Below are positions 1-7,240 of a DNA stretch of 28,788 bases, in pieces (positions within the stretch are counted from its first letter, which is position 1; each line of letters begins with the position of its first letter). The stretch lies in contig JAFAEL010000251.1 of NCBI GenBank assembly GCA_023423995.1, positions 1-28,788 of the forward strand, written 5' to 3'. A model generated the notes under the pieces. It ran no database searches, was not told the DNA's origin, and saw only the letters and a list, made by a program, of their open reading frames with translations. A program made the position numbers and the translations under genes. Source of the DNA: Pseudomonadota bacterium (GTDB lineage Bacteria > Pseudomonadota > Alphaproteobacteria > Rhizobiales > Beijerinckiaceae).

Positions 1-2254
1 AGGGATCGAGGCGGCTCTGCAGGCCCACCCGCATGAGTTCGCGCGTGAGGTCGAACTGCTCGAGGACATGCCGCACGACCGCGACCACCCGGGCTCGCGC
101 TTCGGCCTGATCCTCCGCGATTCGCCCGAACAGGAGATTGTCGAGCACGCTCGTCGCGGAGCAGACCCGGTCCGGATGCAGGAACTCGATTGAAGGCTGC
201 AGGCTCTTGGGGATCTCACGCTGGAATGCCTGGCGCAGCCGAAGCAGATGGTCCTCCAGTTCCGGGCCGAGAAGGCCCAGTCGCTGCCGGCTCTCGGTGT
301 ATCGCATCGCCAGCCCGATCAGCCGGGCGGCGTCACGCGCAGACGCCGTGCTGCGCTGGGAGCCCGTTTGGCGCTCGAGGATGGCCTCGAAGTCCTCGCG
401 CTCGGCAGGAGAGAGGAGCGAGAACCGGCCCACGATGGCGCTTCCGCTCGGGAGCCCCCAGAACATCTCCAGGTCGCTCCTGACGATGGCCGCACCGACT
501 TCCGCCAAGGGTTTCGTCAGGCCCTCCCGATCGAGCAGGCTGCGCATGAAGGGGTGGCTTGCGAGATTCTCCTCGCGGAACGTGTCTCCGAGCGAGACCC
601 CGAACAGGATGTTCTCGCCGATCGTCGCGTGGGGATTGTAACGGGCGGGGTCGAAGGGCTGGACGAGATGAGCGATCCCGGACCTCTCCAGTTCCTGGCG
701 GATCCCAGCCCGCGCCGACACGATAGCCGCCGCGAGACCCGGCTCGCGTCGCGCGTCGATCATTCCGGCAAGCCCGCGGCGATAAACGAAGCCCCGCAGG
801 CCCGCCACCTCCACCGCCCAGAGAAGGCGATCCTCGATGTCCGCCGCCTCCGGGTCGTGACAGCCGTAGAGGATGTTGGCACGCAGGCTGTTTGGCAGGA
901 GGAGGGGTTCGCCTCCCGAAAACGCCAGCCGCCGAGCGCGATCGGACGGCTCCGCATCTTCGATGCTGACGCCGGAGAACGTGACCTGCCCGGCCCGCGG
1001 GCTGATCTGGCCGCCGAGCAGGCTCGCGAAGGTTCGCGCGCCGGAATCCGGATCGCCAATGAGCGCCACACGCGACGGCAGAGACAGGCTGAGGTCGAGG
1101 CCCATGAGCCTGCCGCCACGAAGCGTCCCCTCGACAGTGACGTCTTCCGCCGAGATCACGCCCGAGGCAGGAAGAGGAGCAGGGGCTTGCCGAACGCGGC
1201 GCCGCGCATTGAACGAGCCCAGTTGGCGGGCGATCTCGGCAAAGAGCTTCAGAAGCTGGTCGCGCTCCCCTTGCCATTGCAGGAGGCCCTGGAGGGCCAC
1301 GATGGCGAAGGCCGCCGCAGCCGCCGCGGAGAGGACTTTGCCCGGTGAAAGTGCACCAGCCGCTCCGAGCCACGCGCCGAGACCAAGAACGCCGGCGATG
1401 GTGGCTACCCCCAATGCAACCGTCACGCCGAGGAGCAGGATCGCATGCCGGCGAGCCCTGTCGCCGAGTGCCCGCATGGGCTCCATCTCGGTTGCGATCC
1501 GCCGCTGCTCCGTAGTGGCGGTGCCGTGTGCCGCAAGCGCCGAGAGGTTCTCGGCGAGTGTCGAGAGGGCACGGCGGAGCGCAGCATCGGATGATCTGTC
1601 GGCCGCGTTGACCTGCCGGATCCAGGAGCTCCAGGCGCGGCTCGCCCAGCCGAACACTGCAATGCCCGTCACGGCGGTTGCGGCGAGCCGCCAATCGAGG
1701 AGTGCAAGATAGGAGAGTGCCGCGAACAGCAGGGCGCCACACAGCGAGGGCACGCCGATAGCGCGGCCAAGGACGGATTGCTGTTCGGCCAGTGCGCTTC
1801 CGGCGAGGGCAGCCGCATTCCGAACGGTATCCGCGGCCCCTGGTGGCGCTGTCGCAATGCCGTCCAGGAGCCGAAGCTCGAGCCCGCGGAGCGCGCGGCG
1901 ACCCACTTCGGCGCGGATCAGGCTGGAGCCTGCGAGAAAGGCGCCGACGGCGAGCGCTGCGACCAGCAGCACGCCCGCCAGCGCCTGGATGAGCGGCCCT
2001 CTCTCCAGGAGGAGGCCGCCAAACAGCACCACCGGCGCCTCGGCGAGGCGGGACGGGAGCGAGATCGCGAGCCGCATGAAATGCATCGCCGGCCGGCTTT
2101 CGAAGCCCCGGCCGAGCGCAGCATCGTCGATGGCGACGCGCAGCAGCTCGAGCACGATCCACAGACTCGGGATTGCGACGACGGCGATGGCCAGAAGTGA
2201 AATATTGAGACCCGGCGCGGACCGCCAGACGAAACGAACCGGATCGCGCTCCAT
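1..2254 (-). CDS. Partial ABC-exporter-like protein with degenerate nucleotide-binding region
   Basis: The reading frame is open from the ATG at 2254 to the left edge: 751 codons, C-terminus missing. An in-frame TAA lies just upstream, so this is the only ATG start; its ribosome site is weak. Residues about 15-325 form an exporter-like membrane domain with hydrophobic segments near 17-37, 74-108, 165-205, 272-300 and 305-325. From about 365 the sequence resembles an ABC ATPase (SAEDVTVEG, then SLSLPSRVALIG), but the Walker A position reads GDPDSGARTF and lacks the Lys of GxxGxGKS/T. The exporter motif that normally occurs once after the Q-loop (IxENILFG) appears three times in variant form: SLRANILYG near 456, ATIGENILFG near 543, and SVLDNLLFG near 715. 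No LSGGQ signature is visible in the part present. It may be a membrane protein with a non-hydrolysing or unusual ABC module; substrate unknown. Confidence 0.8.
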   Translation of the reverse strand, partial: MERDPVRFVWRSAPGLNISLLAIAVVAIPSLWIVLELLRVAIDDAALGRGFESRPAMHFMRLAISLPSRLAEAPVVLFGGLLLERGPLIQALAGVLLVAALAVGAFLAGSSLIRAEVGRRALRGLELRLLDGIATAPPGAADTVRNAAALAGSALAEQQSVLGRAIGVPSLCGALLFAALSYLALLDWRLAATAVTGIAVFGWASRAWSSWIRQVNAADRSSDAALRRALSTLAENLSALAAHGTATTEQRRIATEMEPMRALGDRARRHAILLLGVTVALGVATIAGVLGLGAWLGAAGALSPGKVLSAAAAAAFAIVALQGLLQWQGERDQLLKLFAEIARQLGSFNARRRVRQAPAPLPASGVISAEDVTVEGTLRGGRLMGLDLSLSLPSRVALIGDPDSGARTFASLLGGQISPRAGQVTFSGVSIEDAEPSDRARRLAFSGGEPLLLPNSLRANILYGCHDPEAADIEDRLLWAVEVAGLRGFVYRRGLAGMIDARREPGLAAAIVSARAGIRQELERSGIAHLVQPFDPARYNPHATIGENILFGVSLGDTFREENLASHPFMRSLLDREGLTKPLAEVGAAIVRSDLEMFWGLPSGSAIVGRFSLLSPAEREDFEAILERQTGSQRSTASARDAARLIGLAMRYTESRQRLGLLGPELEDHLLRLRQAFQREIPKSLQPSIEFLHPDRVCSATSVLDNLLFGRIAEDQAEARARVVAVVRHVLEQFDLTRELMRVGLQSRLDP

Positions 2255-2275
2255 ACCGCGCCCTGACCTCGACTT

Positions 2276-2293
2276 CCTGTCAGGTTAGACAGG
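2276..2293. promoter_or_regulatory. Short inverted repeat upstream of the ABC-like gene
   Basis: CCTGTC and GACAGG arms flank a 6-bp centre, 22 bp upstream of the ABC-like start codon. The position would suit an operator, but the arms are only 6 bp and no regulator is linked. Confidence 0.25.
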
Positions 2294-2376
2294 GTGCGCT
2301 CCCACGGCAACGGGCGAACCGCCCGAAAACTCGTCTCCGGGCGTGACACTCGCGCCGACCGGATACAGGATGCCAT

Positions 2377-2391
2377 AAACGAATCGTGAAC
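2377..2391. promoter_or_regulatory. Degenerate LexA-type box before mmcB
   Basis: AAAC-N7-GAAC matches the alphaproteobacterial LexA site GAAC-N7-GAAC (GTTC-N7-GTTC on the other strand) with one mismatch. It ends 15 bases before the mmcB ATG. A further GAAC at 2398 sits at spacing N6 from the second half-site. mmcB belongs to the LexA regulon in Caulobacter, which makes the site plausible but unproven here. Confidence 0.4.
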
Positions 2392-2406
2392 AGACCAGAA
2401 CGCGCC

Positions 2407-2898
2407 ATGGCCGTTGCGCTACATAGCCATACCCTCACAGTTCCGAGCGACGGGCGGCAATCATCCGCCGCACTCGCCATCTGCACCGGTGCGCGGCGGC
2501 TTCTGTCGGGGATGGGATATGCCTCGGTCACGGAACTCACGCTGGCCTCCGGCCGCCGAGCCGATATCGTCGGGATCGGCCAGGATGGCTGCGTCTGGAT
2601 CCTGGAAGTGAAATCCTCGCTCGCGGATTTTCGCGCCGACGCGAAGTGGCCGGATTACCGGGAATTCTGCGACCGGCTTTTCTTCGCGGTCAGCGATCGC
2701 TTCCCGACCGAGGTGCTCCCGGAGGGAGCGGGACTGATCGTGGCGGACGGGTACGGAGCCGCTCTGATCAGAGAGGCGCCCGAGCACCGGATGGCAGCCG
2801 CCCGGCGGAAGGCGGTTCTGCTCCGCTTTGCGCACGCAGCCGCGAACCGCCACCACGGGCTCGTAGATCCAGCCGGCGCGACCGGCTGGATGGACTGA
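2407..2898 (+). CDS. mmcB: MmcB family DNA repair protein
   Basis: A cytoplasmic protein of 163 aa from the ATG at 2407; a GTG seven codons earlier is possible, and neither has a strong ribosome site. It matches the MmcB family (PF06319), small restriction-endonuclease-fold proteins of alphaproteobacteria named after mitomycin C sensitivity in Caulobacter. The PD-(D/E)xK-like core is visible: RRADIVGI, then WILEVKSS with the E-x-K pair, then DFRADAKWPDYREFCDRLFFAV. The length is normal for the family. It is transcribed away from the ABC-like gene and is convergent with actR, only 11 bases apart. A one-mismatch LexA box lies upstream. The family assignment is firm; the exact DNA substrate is not known. 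Confidence 0.9.
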   Translation: MAVALHSHTLTVPSDGRQSSAALAICTGARRLLSGMGYASVTELTLASGRRADIVGIGQDGCVWILEVKSSLADFRADAKWPDYREFCDRLFFAVSDRFPTEVLPEGAGLIVADGYGAALIREAPEHRMAAARRKAVLLRFAHAAANRHHGLVDPAGATGWMD

Positions 2899-2909
2899 GC
2901 TGCCGGCTT

Positions 2910-3488
2910 TCAGCGCGGGGCGCGCTTAGCCAGGATCCTCTGGAGCGTCCGGCGATGCATGTTGAGCCGACGGGCGGTCTCGGAAACATTCCGTCCGCAC
3001 AGCTCGTACACGCGCTGGATGTGCTCCCAGCGGACACGATCGGCCGACATCGGGTTCTCGGGCGGGCTGGCGCGCTCGCCCGGCTCGGCCTTCAGGGCGG
3101 CATGGATCTCATCCGCGTCCGCAGGCTTGGCGAGATAGTCGAAGGCGCCGAGCTTCACGGCCGTCACGGCGGTCGCGATATTTCCATAACCCGTCAGGAT
3201 GACCCCGCGCGCGTCGGGGCGGCGCTCCTTCAGGCGCGCGATCACGTCGAGACCGTTCCCGTCGGCCAGGCGCATGTCGATGACCGCGTAGGCAGGAGCC
3301 TTCTCCTCGATCAGGGCGACGCCCTCCGCGACGCTTTCCGCGACTCGCACCTCAAAGCCGCGAGCCTCCATGGCGCGGGCCAGCCGGGTCGAAAACGCGC
3401 GATCGTCATCGACGAGAAGAAGGGAGTTTTCTGTGAGAGCCGACATAGGAGCGTTGCTCTCGTTCATGGCGATCTGTGGGTGAGCCAC
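2910..3488 (-). CDS. actR: ActR/RegA/PrrA family redox response regulator
   Basis: DNA-binding response regulator of the global redox pair RegB-RegA (ActS-ActR, PrrB-PrrA), which controls respiration, carbon and nitrogen fixation and acid tolerance genes in alphaproteobacteria. The receiver domain (about 22-135) has the acidic pocket LLLVDDD, phospho-acceptor D71 in VIDMRL, T99 in ILTGYG and K121 in AKPAD. A short linker leads to the very conserved C-terminal Fis-type helix-turn-helix (NVSETARRLNMHRRTLQRILAKR). GTG at 3488 was chosen because GAGGA lies 7 bases upstream; ATG codons at 3467 and 3446 also fit the family's variable N-terminus. The gene follows actS on the same strand with a 33-base gap, so the two are probably co-transcribed. 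It is 192 aa, slightly longer than the usual 180-185. Confidence 0.95.
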   Translation of the reverse strand: MAHPQIAMNESNAPMSALTENSLLLVDDDRAFSTRLARAMEARGFEVRVAESVAEGVALIEEKAPAYAVIDMRLADGNGLDVIARLKERRPDARGVILTGYGNIATAVTAVKLGAFDYLAKPADADEIHAALKAEPGERASPPENPMSADRVRWEHIQRVYELCGRNVSETARRLNMHRRTLQRILAKRAPR

Positions 3489-3521
3489 GTTACGATCCTC
3501 GATCGGGGCTTTTGGTTCCCT

Positions 3522-4913
3522 CTATATAGAAACGATCTCGACTTCTTTTAGGGGGGCAGCCGTCGATCCCGTTGTTGTGATTGCTGATTTCTCTTCGAAG
3601 CTCGTCCGGAGCCAGACAATGCGAGCGATGGCGCCTCGATCCGGGGGCGCAGCATTGGACAGCGTCAGCTGCCCTCCCGAGCGTTCGATCAGCGTCTTCG
3701 CGATGAAGAGCCCAAGGCCCAAGCCGGAGCCGCTTTCGGGATCCTGCGAACGCTCGCGGCCGCGAGTTGTGACATAAGGCTCGCCCAGCCTCAGCAGGAT
3801 CTCCGGCGGGAAACCCGGCCCGTCGTCCCGGATCTCGACGGCCACCTCGTGCGGGGTCCAATGCGCCCGGATCTCGATACGGCTCTCCGCGAAGTCGGCG
3901 GCATTGTCGACGAGATTGCCCAGGCCATAGAGAAGCCCCGGCGAGCGCCGGCTGACGGGCTCGGGGCCTTCACCCGAACACACGACCTCGATGTCGACTC
4001 CGAGCGACCGTTCGGGGCTGACGACCTCCTCGATCAGATGGCGGAGCGTCATGCTTTCGAGGAACCCTCCCTCTTCGTCGCCGAGGGAAGTCAGCTTGGA
4101 CAGGATCGACCGGCAGCGCTCGACCTGCTCACGGAGGAGGCTCGTGTCCTCCTTGAGGGCACTACCCTCGGGAGCCTGGAGATCGAGTTCCTTGGAGACG
4201 AGCGCGATGGTGGCTAGCGGCGTCCCGAGTTCGTGAGCGGCAGCGGCGGCCAGCCCGTCGAGCTGTGACAGGTGCTGCTCGCGGGCGAGGACAAGTTCGG
4301 TGGCGGCGAGGGCAGCCGAGAGCTGGCGCGCCTCTTCGGCGATCCGATAGGCAAAAGCGCCGGTAAACGCGATGGCGAGGAGGATCGCGCTCCAGACGCC
4401 GACCACATACAGACGGGGTAGCTCAAAGCCGTCGGCGGGGTTCCAGGGCAACTTGTAGTGATAGAAGAGGAGCAGGGTCGCGCAGGCCGCCGCCAGGAGG
4501 CCGAGTCCGACTGTGCGGGCGGGCGGGAGCGCGGCCGCGGAGATGAGAACCGGCGCGAGGAACAGGATTGCGAAGGGGTTCTGAAGACCGCCGGTGAGGT
4601 AGAGCAGCGCCGCCAATTGCAAAATGTCGAAGGCGAGGAGGAACGTCGCGAGGTCCTCGCCCAGCCGATGGCTGGCCGGCCATTTCAGGCCCAGCCAGAG
4701 GTTCACGAGAGCCGCCAGGGCAATCACGGCCAGGCAGAGCGCAAAGGGCAGTTTGTACCCCAGCTCGAAATGGACGAAGGCGACCGCCGCCGACTGGCCC
4801 GCGACCGCGAGCCAGCGCAGCCGCACAAGCGTGTCGAGCTTAAGCCGGCGAGCATCCCGGCCGATGGCGCCTGTCGCAGGATGCTCCGGCGGGTTTGTGA
4901 TCAGGCTCGGCAC
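3522..4913 (-). CDS. actS: ActS/RegB/PrrB family redox sensor histidine kinase
   Basis: Membrane histidine kinase partner of ActR. The N-terminal half contains about six hydrophobic segments with the family ubiquinone-site motif GGLQNPF (near 110). The dimerisation/phosphoacceptor helix carries H229 in AAAAHELGTPLA, numbered from the TTG at 4919 (subtract 2 for the GTG start). The conserved redox-active Cys (C265 in Rhodobacter RegB) is present in VERCRSIL, about 40 residues later. The catalytic domain has NLVDNAADFA (N box), DDGPGFP (G1) and GSGLGLGLFIA (G2). A strong GAGGA sequence lies 8 bases before the GTG at 4913, whereas it nearly touches the TTG at 4919, so GTG was preferred (463 aa). 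A Ser/Thr-rich tail of about 25 residues follows the kinase core. It is divergent from phaZ and upstream of actR. Confidence 0.94.
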   Translation of the reverse strand: MPSLITNPPEHPATGAIGRDARRLKLDTLVRLRWLAVAGQSAAVAFVHFELGYKLPFALCLAVIALAALVNLWLGLKWPASHRLGEDLATFLLAFDILQLAALLYLTGGLQNPFAILFLAPVLISAAALPPARTVGLGLLAAACATLLLFYHYKLPWNPADGFELPRLYVVGVWSAILLAIAFTGAFAYRIAEEARQLSAALAATELVLAREQHLSQLDGLAAAAAHELGTPLATIALVSKELDLQAPEGSALKEDTSLLREQVERCRSILSKLTSLGDEEGGFLESMTLRHLIEEVVSPERSLGVDIEVVCSGEGPEPVSRRSPGLLYGLGNLVDNAADFAESRIEIRAHWTPHEVAVEIRDDGPGFPPEILLRLGEPYVTTRGRERSQDPESGSGLGLGLFIAKTLIERSGGQLTLSNAAPPDRGAIARIVWLRTSFEEKSAITTTGSTAAPLKEVEIVSI

Positions 4914-5145
4914 AACCAAATTCCTCGCCGTTCAGCGAGAGCTAGAACCAAAGAGTGAGGCTGCAGGACAACATGGGCACTGAAACCCGCGCCCACCAGC
5001 CTGCGCCGCTAGCGTTATGCCCAATGATCGTGGTGAGTTCACCTTGAAGAAAGGGAGCGCCGCGTAGGATCTAAGGAACCGCAATTGTGACTTTGGGTTG
5101 ACGCTCGGCCCGCTTCAGGCAGCCGGCCCGGGTTCAGGAGTGTCG
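4914..5145. other. Divergent intergenic region between actS and phaZ
   Basis: This 232-bp region must carry the promoters of both actS (leftward) and phaZ (rightward). A TTGACG hexamer at 5097 has no convincing -10 partner at 16-18 bp. No palindrome or terminator stands out. Confidence 0.4.
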
Positions 5146-6438
5146 ATGGACCTCGCCTATTACTGGTTCGATGCCGCCCATGCCATCCTGGCTCCAGCCA
5201 GGGCTGCCTCCGACCTCGCGCGTCTCGCCCTGAACAATCCCGCCAATCCGCTGACCTATACGCCCGTTGGCCGCACGGTCGCGGCGGCCTGCGAGATGTT
5301 CGAGCGCACGACGCGCCGCTACGCAAAGCCGGATTTCGGGCTGGGTTCGACCCTCGTGGGCGGCGAACGTGTGCCTGTCTCTGAGGAGGTGATCTGGTCG
5401 CGGCCATTCTGCCGCGTGATCGCGTTCCGGCGCGGCCCGACGGCAAAACGGGTCCGCCAGCCGAAGCTCCTGATCATCGCCCCGATGTCCGGCCACTACG
5501 CTACGCTGCTCCGCGGCACGGTCGAGGCATTCCTGCCGACGCACGAGGTCATGATCACCGATTGGACCGACGCCAGCATGGTGCCTGTCGCGGAGGGCGG
5601 CTTCGACCTCGACGAGTACATCGACTACGTGATGGATATGTGCCGGGACCTGGGTCCGGACCTCCATCTGATGGCCGTCTGCCAGCCATCCGTGCCGGCG
5701 ATCGCCGCGGTCGCCCGCCTGGAGGCAGAGGACGAGCCGGCGATACCGCGCTCCCTCACCGTCATGGGTGGGCCAATCGACACCCGCCGCTCTCCCACGG
5801 CCGTGAACCAGCTTGCCGAGAAGCGGGGCGTCGAGTGGTTCCGGCGCCACTGCATCCACACGGTCCCGTTCGGCTATCCGGGTTTCGGCCGGCAGGTCTA
5901 TCCGGGGTTTCTCCAGCTCTCGGGGTTCATGGCCATGAACCTCGATCGCCACATCACGGCGCATCGGGATATGTTCAACCATCTCGTGCACGGAGACGGG
6001 GACGCCGCGGAGAAGCACCGCGACTTCTATGATGAGTACCTCGCCGTGATGGACCTCACGGCGGAGTTCTACCTCCAGACCGTCGCAAAGGTGTTCGTGG
6101 ACCACGAGCTTCCGAAGGGTGAACTGCTCCACCGCGGCGATCCGGTCGACCTCCTTGCGATCCGCCGCTGCGCCATCATGGCCGTCGAGGGCGAGAAGGA
6201 CGACATTTCCGGCGTCGGCCAGACCCAGGCAGCGCTTGAGCTCACTCCCAACCTGTCAGCCGACAGGAAAGTGTACTACCTCCAGAAAGGTGTGGGGCAT
6301 TACGGCGTCTTCAACGGATCCCGGTTCCGGTCCGAGATCGCCCCGCGGATTTGCGATTTCATCGCGACGCATGAGCGGCGCCCGGCCGTCGTGAAGGCGC
6401 CCCGCGCGCGCCGGGCCGCTCTCGTTCCTGTGGCTTAA
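5146..6438 (+). CDS. phaZ: Intracellular polyhydroxybutyrate depolymerase
   Basis: Alpha/beta-hydrolase that mobilises intracellular PHB granules by releasing 3-hydroxybutyrate units. It matches the PhaZ1 type (TIGR01849), which uses a catalytic cysteine in place of the usual serine: AVCQPSVPA with C179. The other catalytic residues are visible as Asp in VEGEKDD (352/353) and His in KGVGHYGVFNG (H385). Conserved family sequence includes MSGHYATLLRGT (oxyanion side), MITDWTDA and the N-terminal MDLAYYWFDA. ATG at 5146 was chosen because CAGGAG lies 5 bases upstream and the family starts with this motif; the in-frame upstream TTG adds 16 atypical residues. At 430 aa it has the usual length. The C-terminal 25 residues are basic and variable. 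No other pha genes are in the window. Confidence 0.93.
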   Translation: MDLAYYWFDAAHAILAPARAASDLARLALNNPANPLTYTPVGRTVAAACEMFERTTRRYAKPDFGLGSTLVGGERVPVSEEVIWSRPFCRVIAFRRGPTAKRVRQPKLLIIAPMSGHYATLLRGTVEAFLPTHEVMITDWTDASMVPVAEGGFDLDEYIDYVMDMCRDLGPDLHLMAVCQPSVPAIAAVARLEAEDEPAIPRSLTVMGGPIDTRRSPTAVNQLAEKRGVEWFRRHCIHTVPFGYPGFGRQVYPGFLQLSGFMAMNLDRHITAHRDMFNHLVHGDGDAAEKHRDFYDEYLAVMDLTAEFYLQTVAKVFVDHELPKGELLHRGDPVDLLAIRRCAIMAVEGEKDDISGVGQTQAALELTPNLSADRKVYYLQKGVGHYGVFNGSRFRSEIAPRICDFIATHERRPAVVKAPRARRAALVPVA

Positions 6439-6496
6439 CGAGGGCTGCGCGTCCCGGCGGAGCTGACAAATCGCTGCCGAGCAGGCAGGCAGGGGC

Positions 6497-7240
6497 ATGC
6501 CGCTTCTGTTCCGCCGCACCCGGACGGCCGAGCCTTCCGCAATCGACGTGGACCATGCAGGCCAGCGCTTCGAAGTGGCGCTGCGTCGCCGGCCAGGCCT
6601 TCGCCGGCTCACGTTGCGCGTGTCGAGTGCCACGGGCCAGGTCGTGCTGACGGTTCCCGAGCATGTCACCTTTGCGTCGGCCCGTTCCTTCGCGGAGGCG
6701 CATGGCGGCTGGATCGCGGCACGGATCGCCCGCGTGCCCGAACGGGTCGGGTTCGTACCCGGATCCGAGGTGCCCGTCCGGGGCATCCCCCATCGCATCG
6801 AGCATAGGCCGGGCATGCGCGCGCTCGTGAAGGCCGAGGTCGACGCGGAGCTCGGGCCTGTCCTCCTCGTCTCCGGCTTCAGCGACGCGATACCGGGCCG
6901 CGTCAGGCGCTACCTGACCAGCGAGGCTGGCAAGGACCTGCGCGAGGCGGTCGCAAAGCACACCGGCGCGCTCGGCATCCCGGCGCGGCGGATCGCGATC
7001 CGGGACACGAAGAGCCGATGGGGCTCGTGCTCCTCGACCGGCACCCTGAGCTTCTCCTGGCGGCTCATCATGGCGCCTTCGTTCGTGCTCGACTATCTCG
7101 CTGCGCACGAGGTGGCGCACCTGAAGGAGCTGAACCACTCGAACCGGTTCTGGACGCTGCTCAAGACCCTCTGCCCGCAAACGGACGAGGCCGAGCGTTG
7201 GTTGAAGCGGCATGGGGCGGAGTTGCACCGCTACGGCTAG
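6497..7240 (+). CDS. YgjP/SprT-like M48-type zinc metallopeptidase (DUF45)
   Basis: Cytoplasmic protein of 247 aa in the YgjP-like metallopeptidase family (PF01863), which belongs to the same gluzincin-like clan as SprT/Spartan and WSS1. The zinc site is intact: HEVAH (204-208) with third ligand H214 in ELNHSNRFW, and the family signature RWGSCSS at 174-180. No signal peptide or membrane segment is seen. E. coli YgjP has been reported to have nucleotide pyrophosphatase activity, so a proteolytic role should not be taken for granted. The start at 6497 follows a purine-rich GGCAGGGG. Its TAG stop directly abuts the convergent stop of the UdgX gene with no spacer. Placement beside a DNA repair operon is suggestive only. 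Confidence 0.88.
   Translation: MPLLFRRTRTAEPSAIDVDHAGQRFEVALRRRPGLRRLTLRVSSATGQVVLTVPEHVTFASARSFAEAHGGWIAARIARVPERVGFVPGSEVPVRGIPHRIEHRPGMRALVKAEVDAELGPVLLVSGFSDAIPGRVRRYLTSEAGKDLREAVAKHTGALGIPARRIAIRDTKSRWGSCSSTGTLSFSWRLIMAPSFVLDYLAAHEVAHLKELNHSNRFWTLLKTLCPQTDEAERWLKRHGAELHRYG

Noticed and set aside
248..2162. Long open frames on both strands (248-1348 plus, 333-2162 minus) inside the ABC-like gene
   Set aside because: Arg/Pro/Ala-rich shadow translations without family sequence; the real frame is a third one, open from 2254 to the window edge.
2388..2401. GAAC-N6-GAAC before mmcB as a LexA box
   Set aside because: Spacing is 6 instead of 7; the overlapping AAAC-N7-GAAC fits better.
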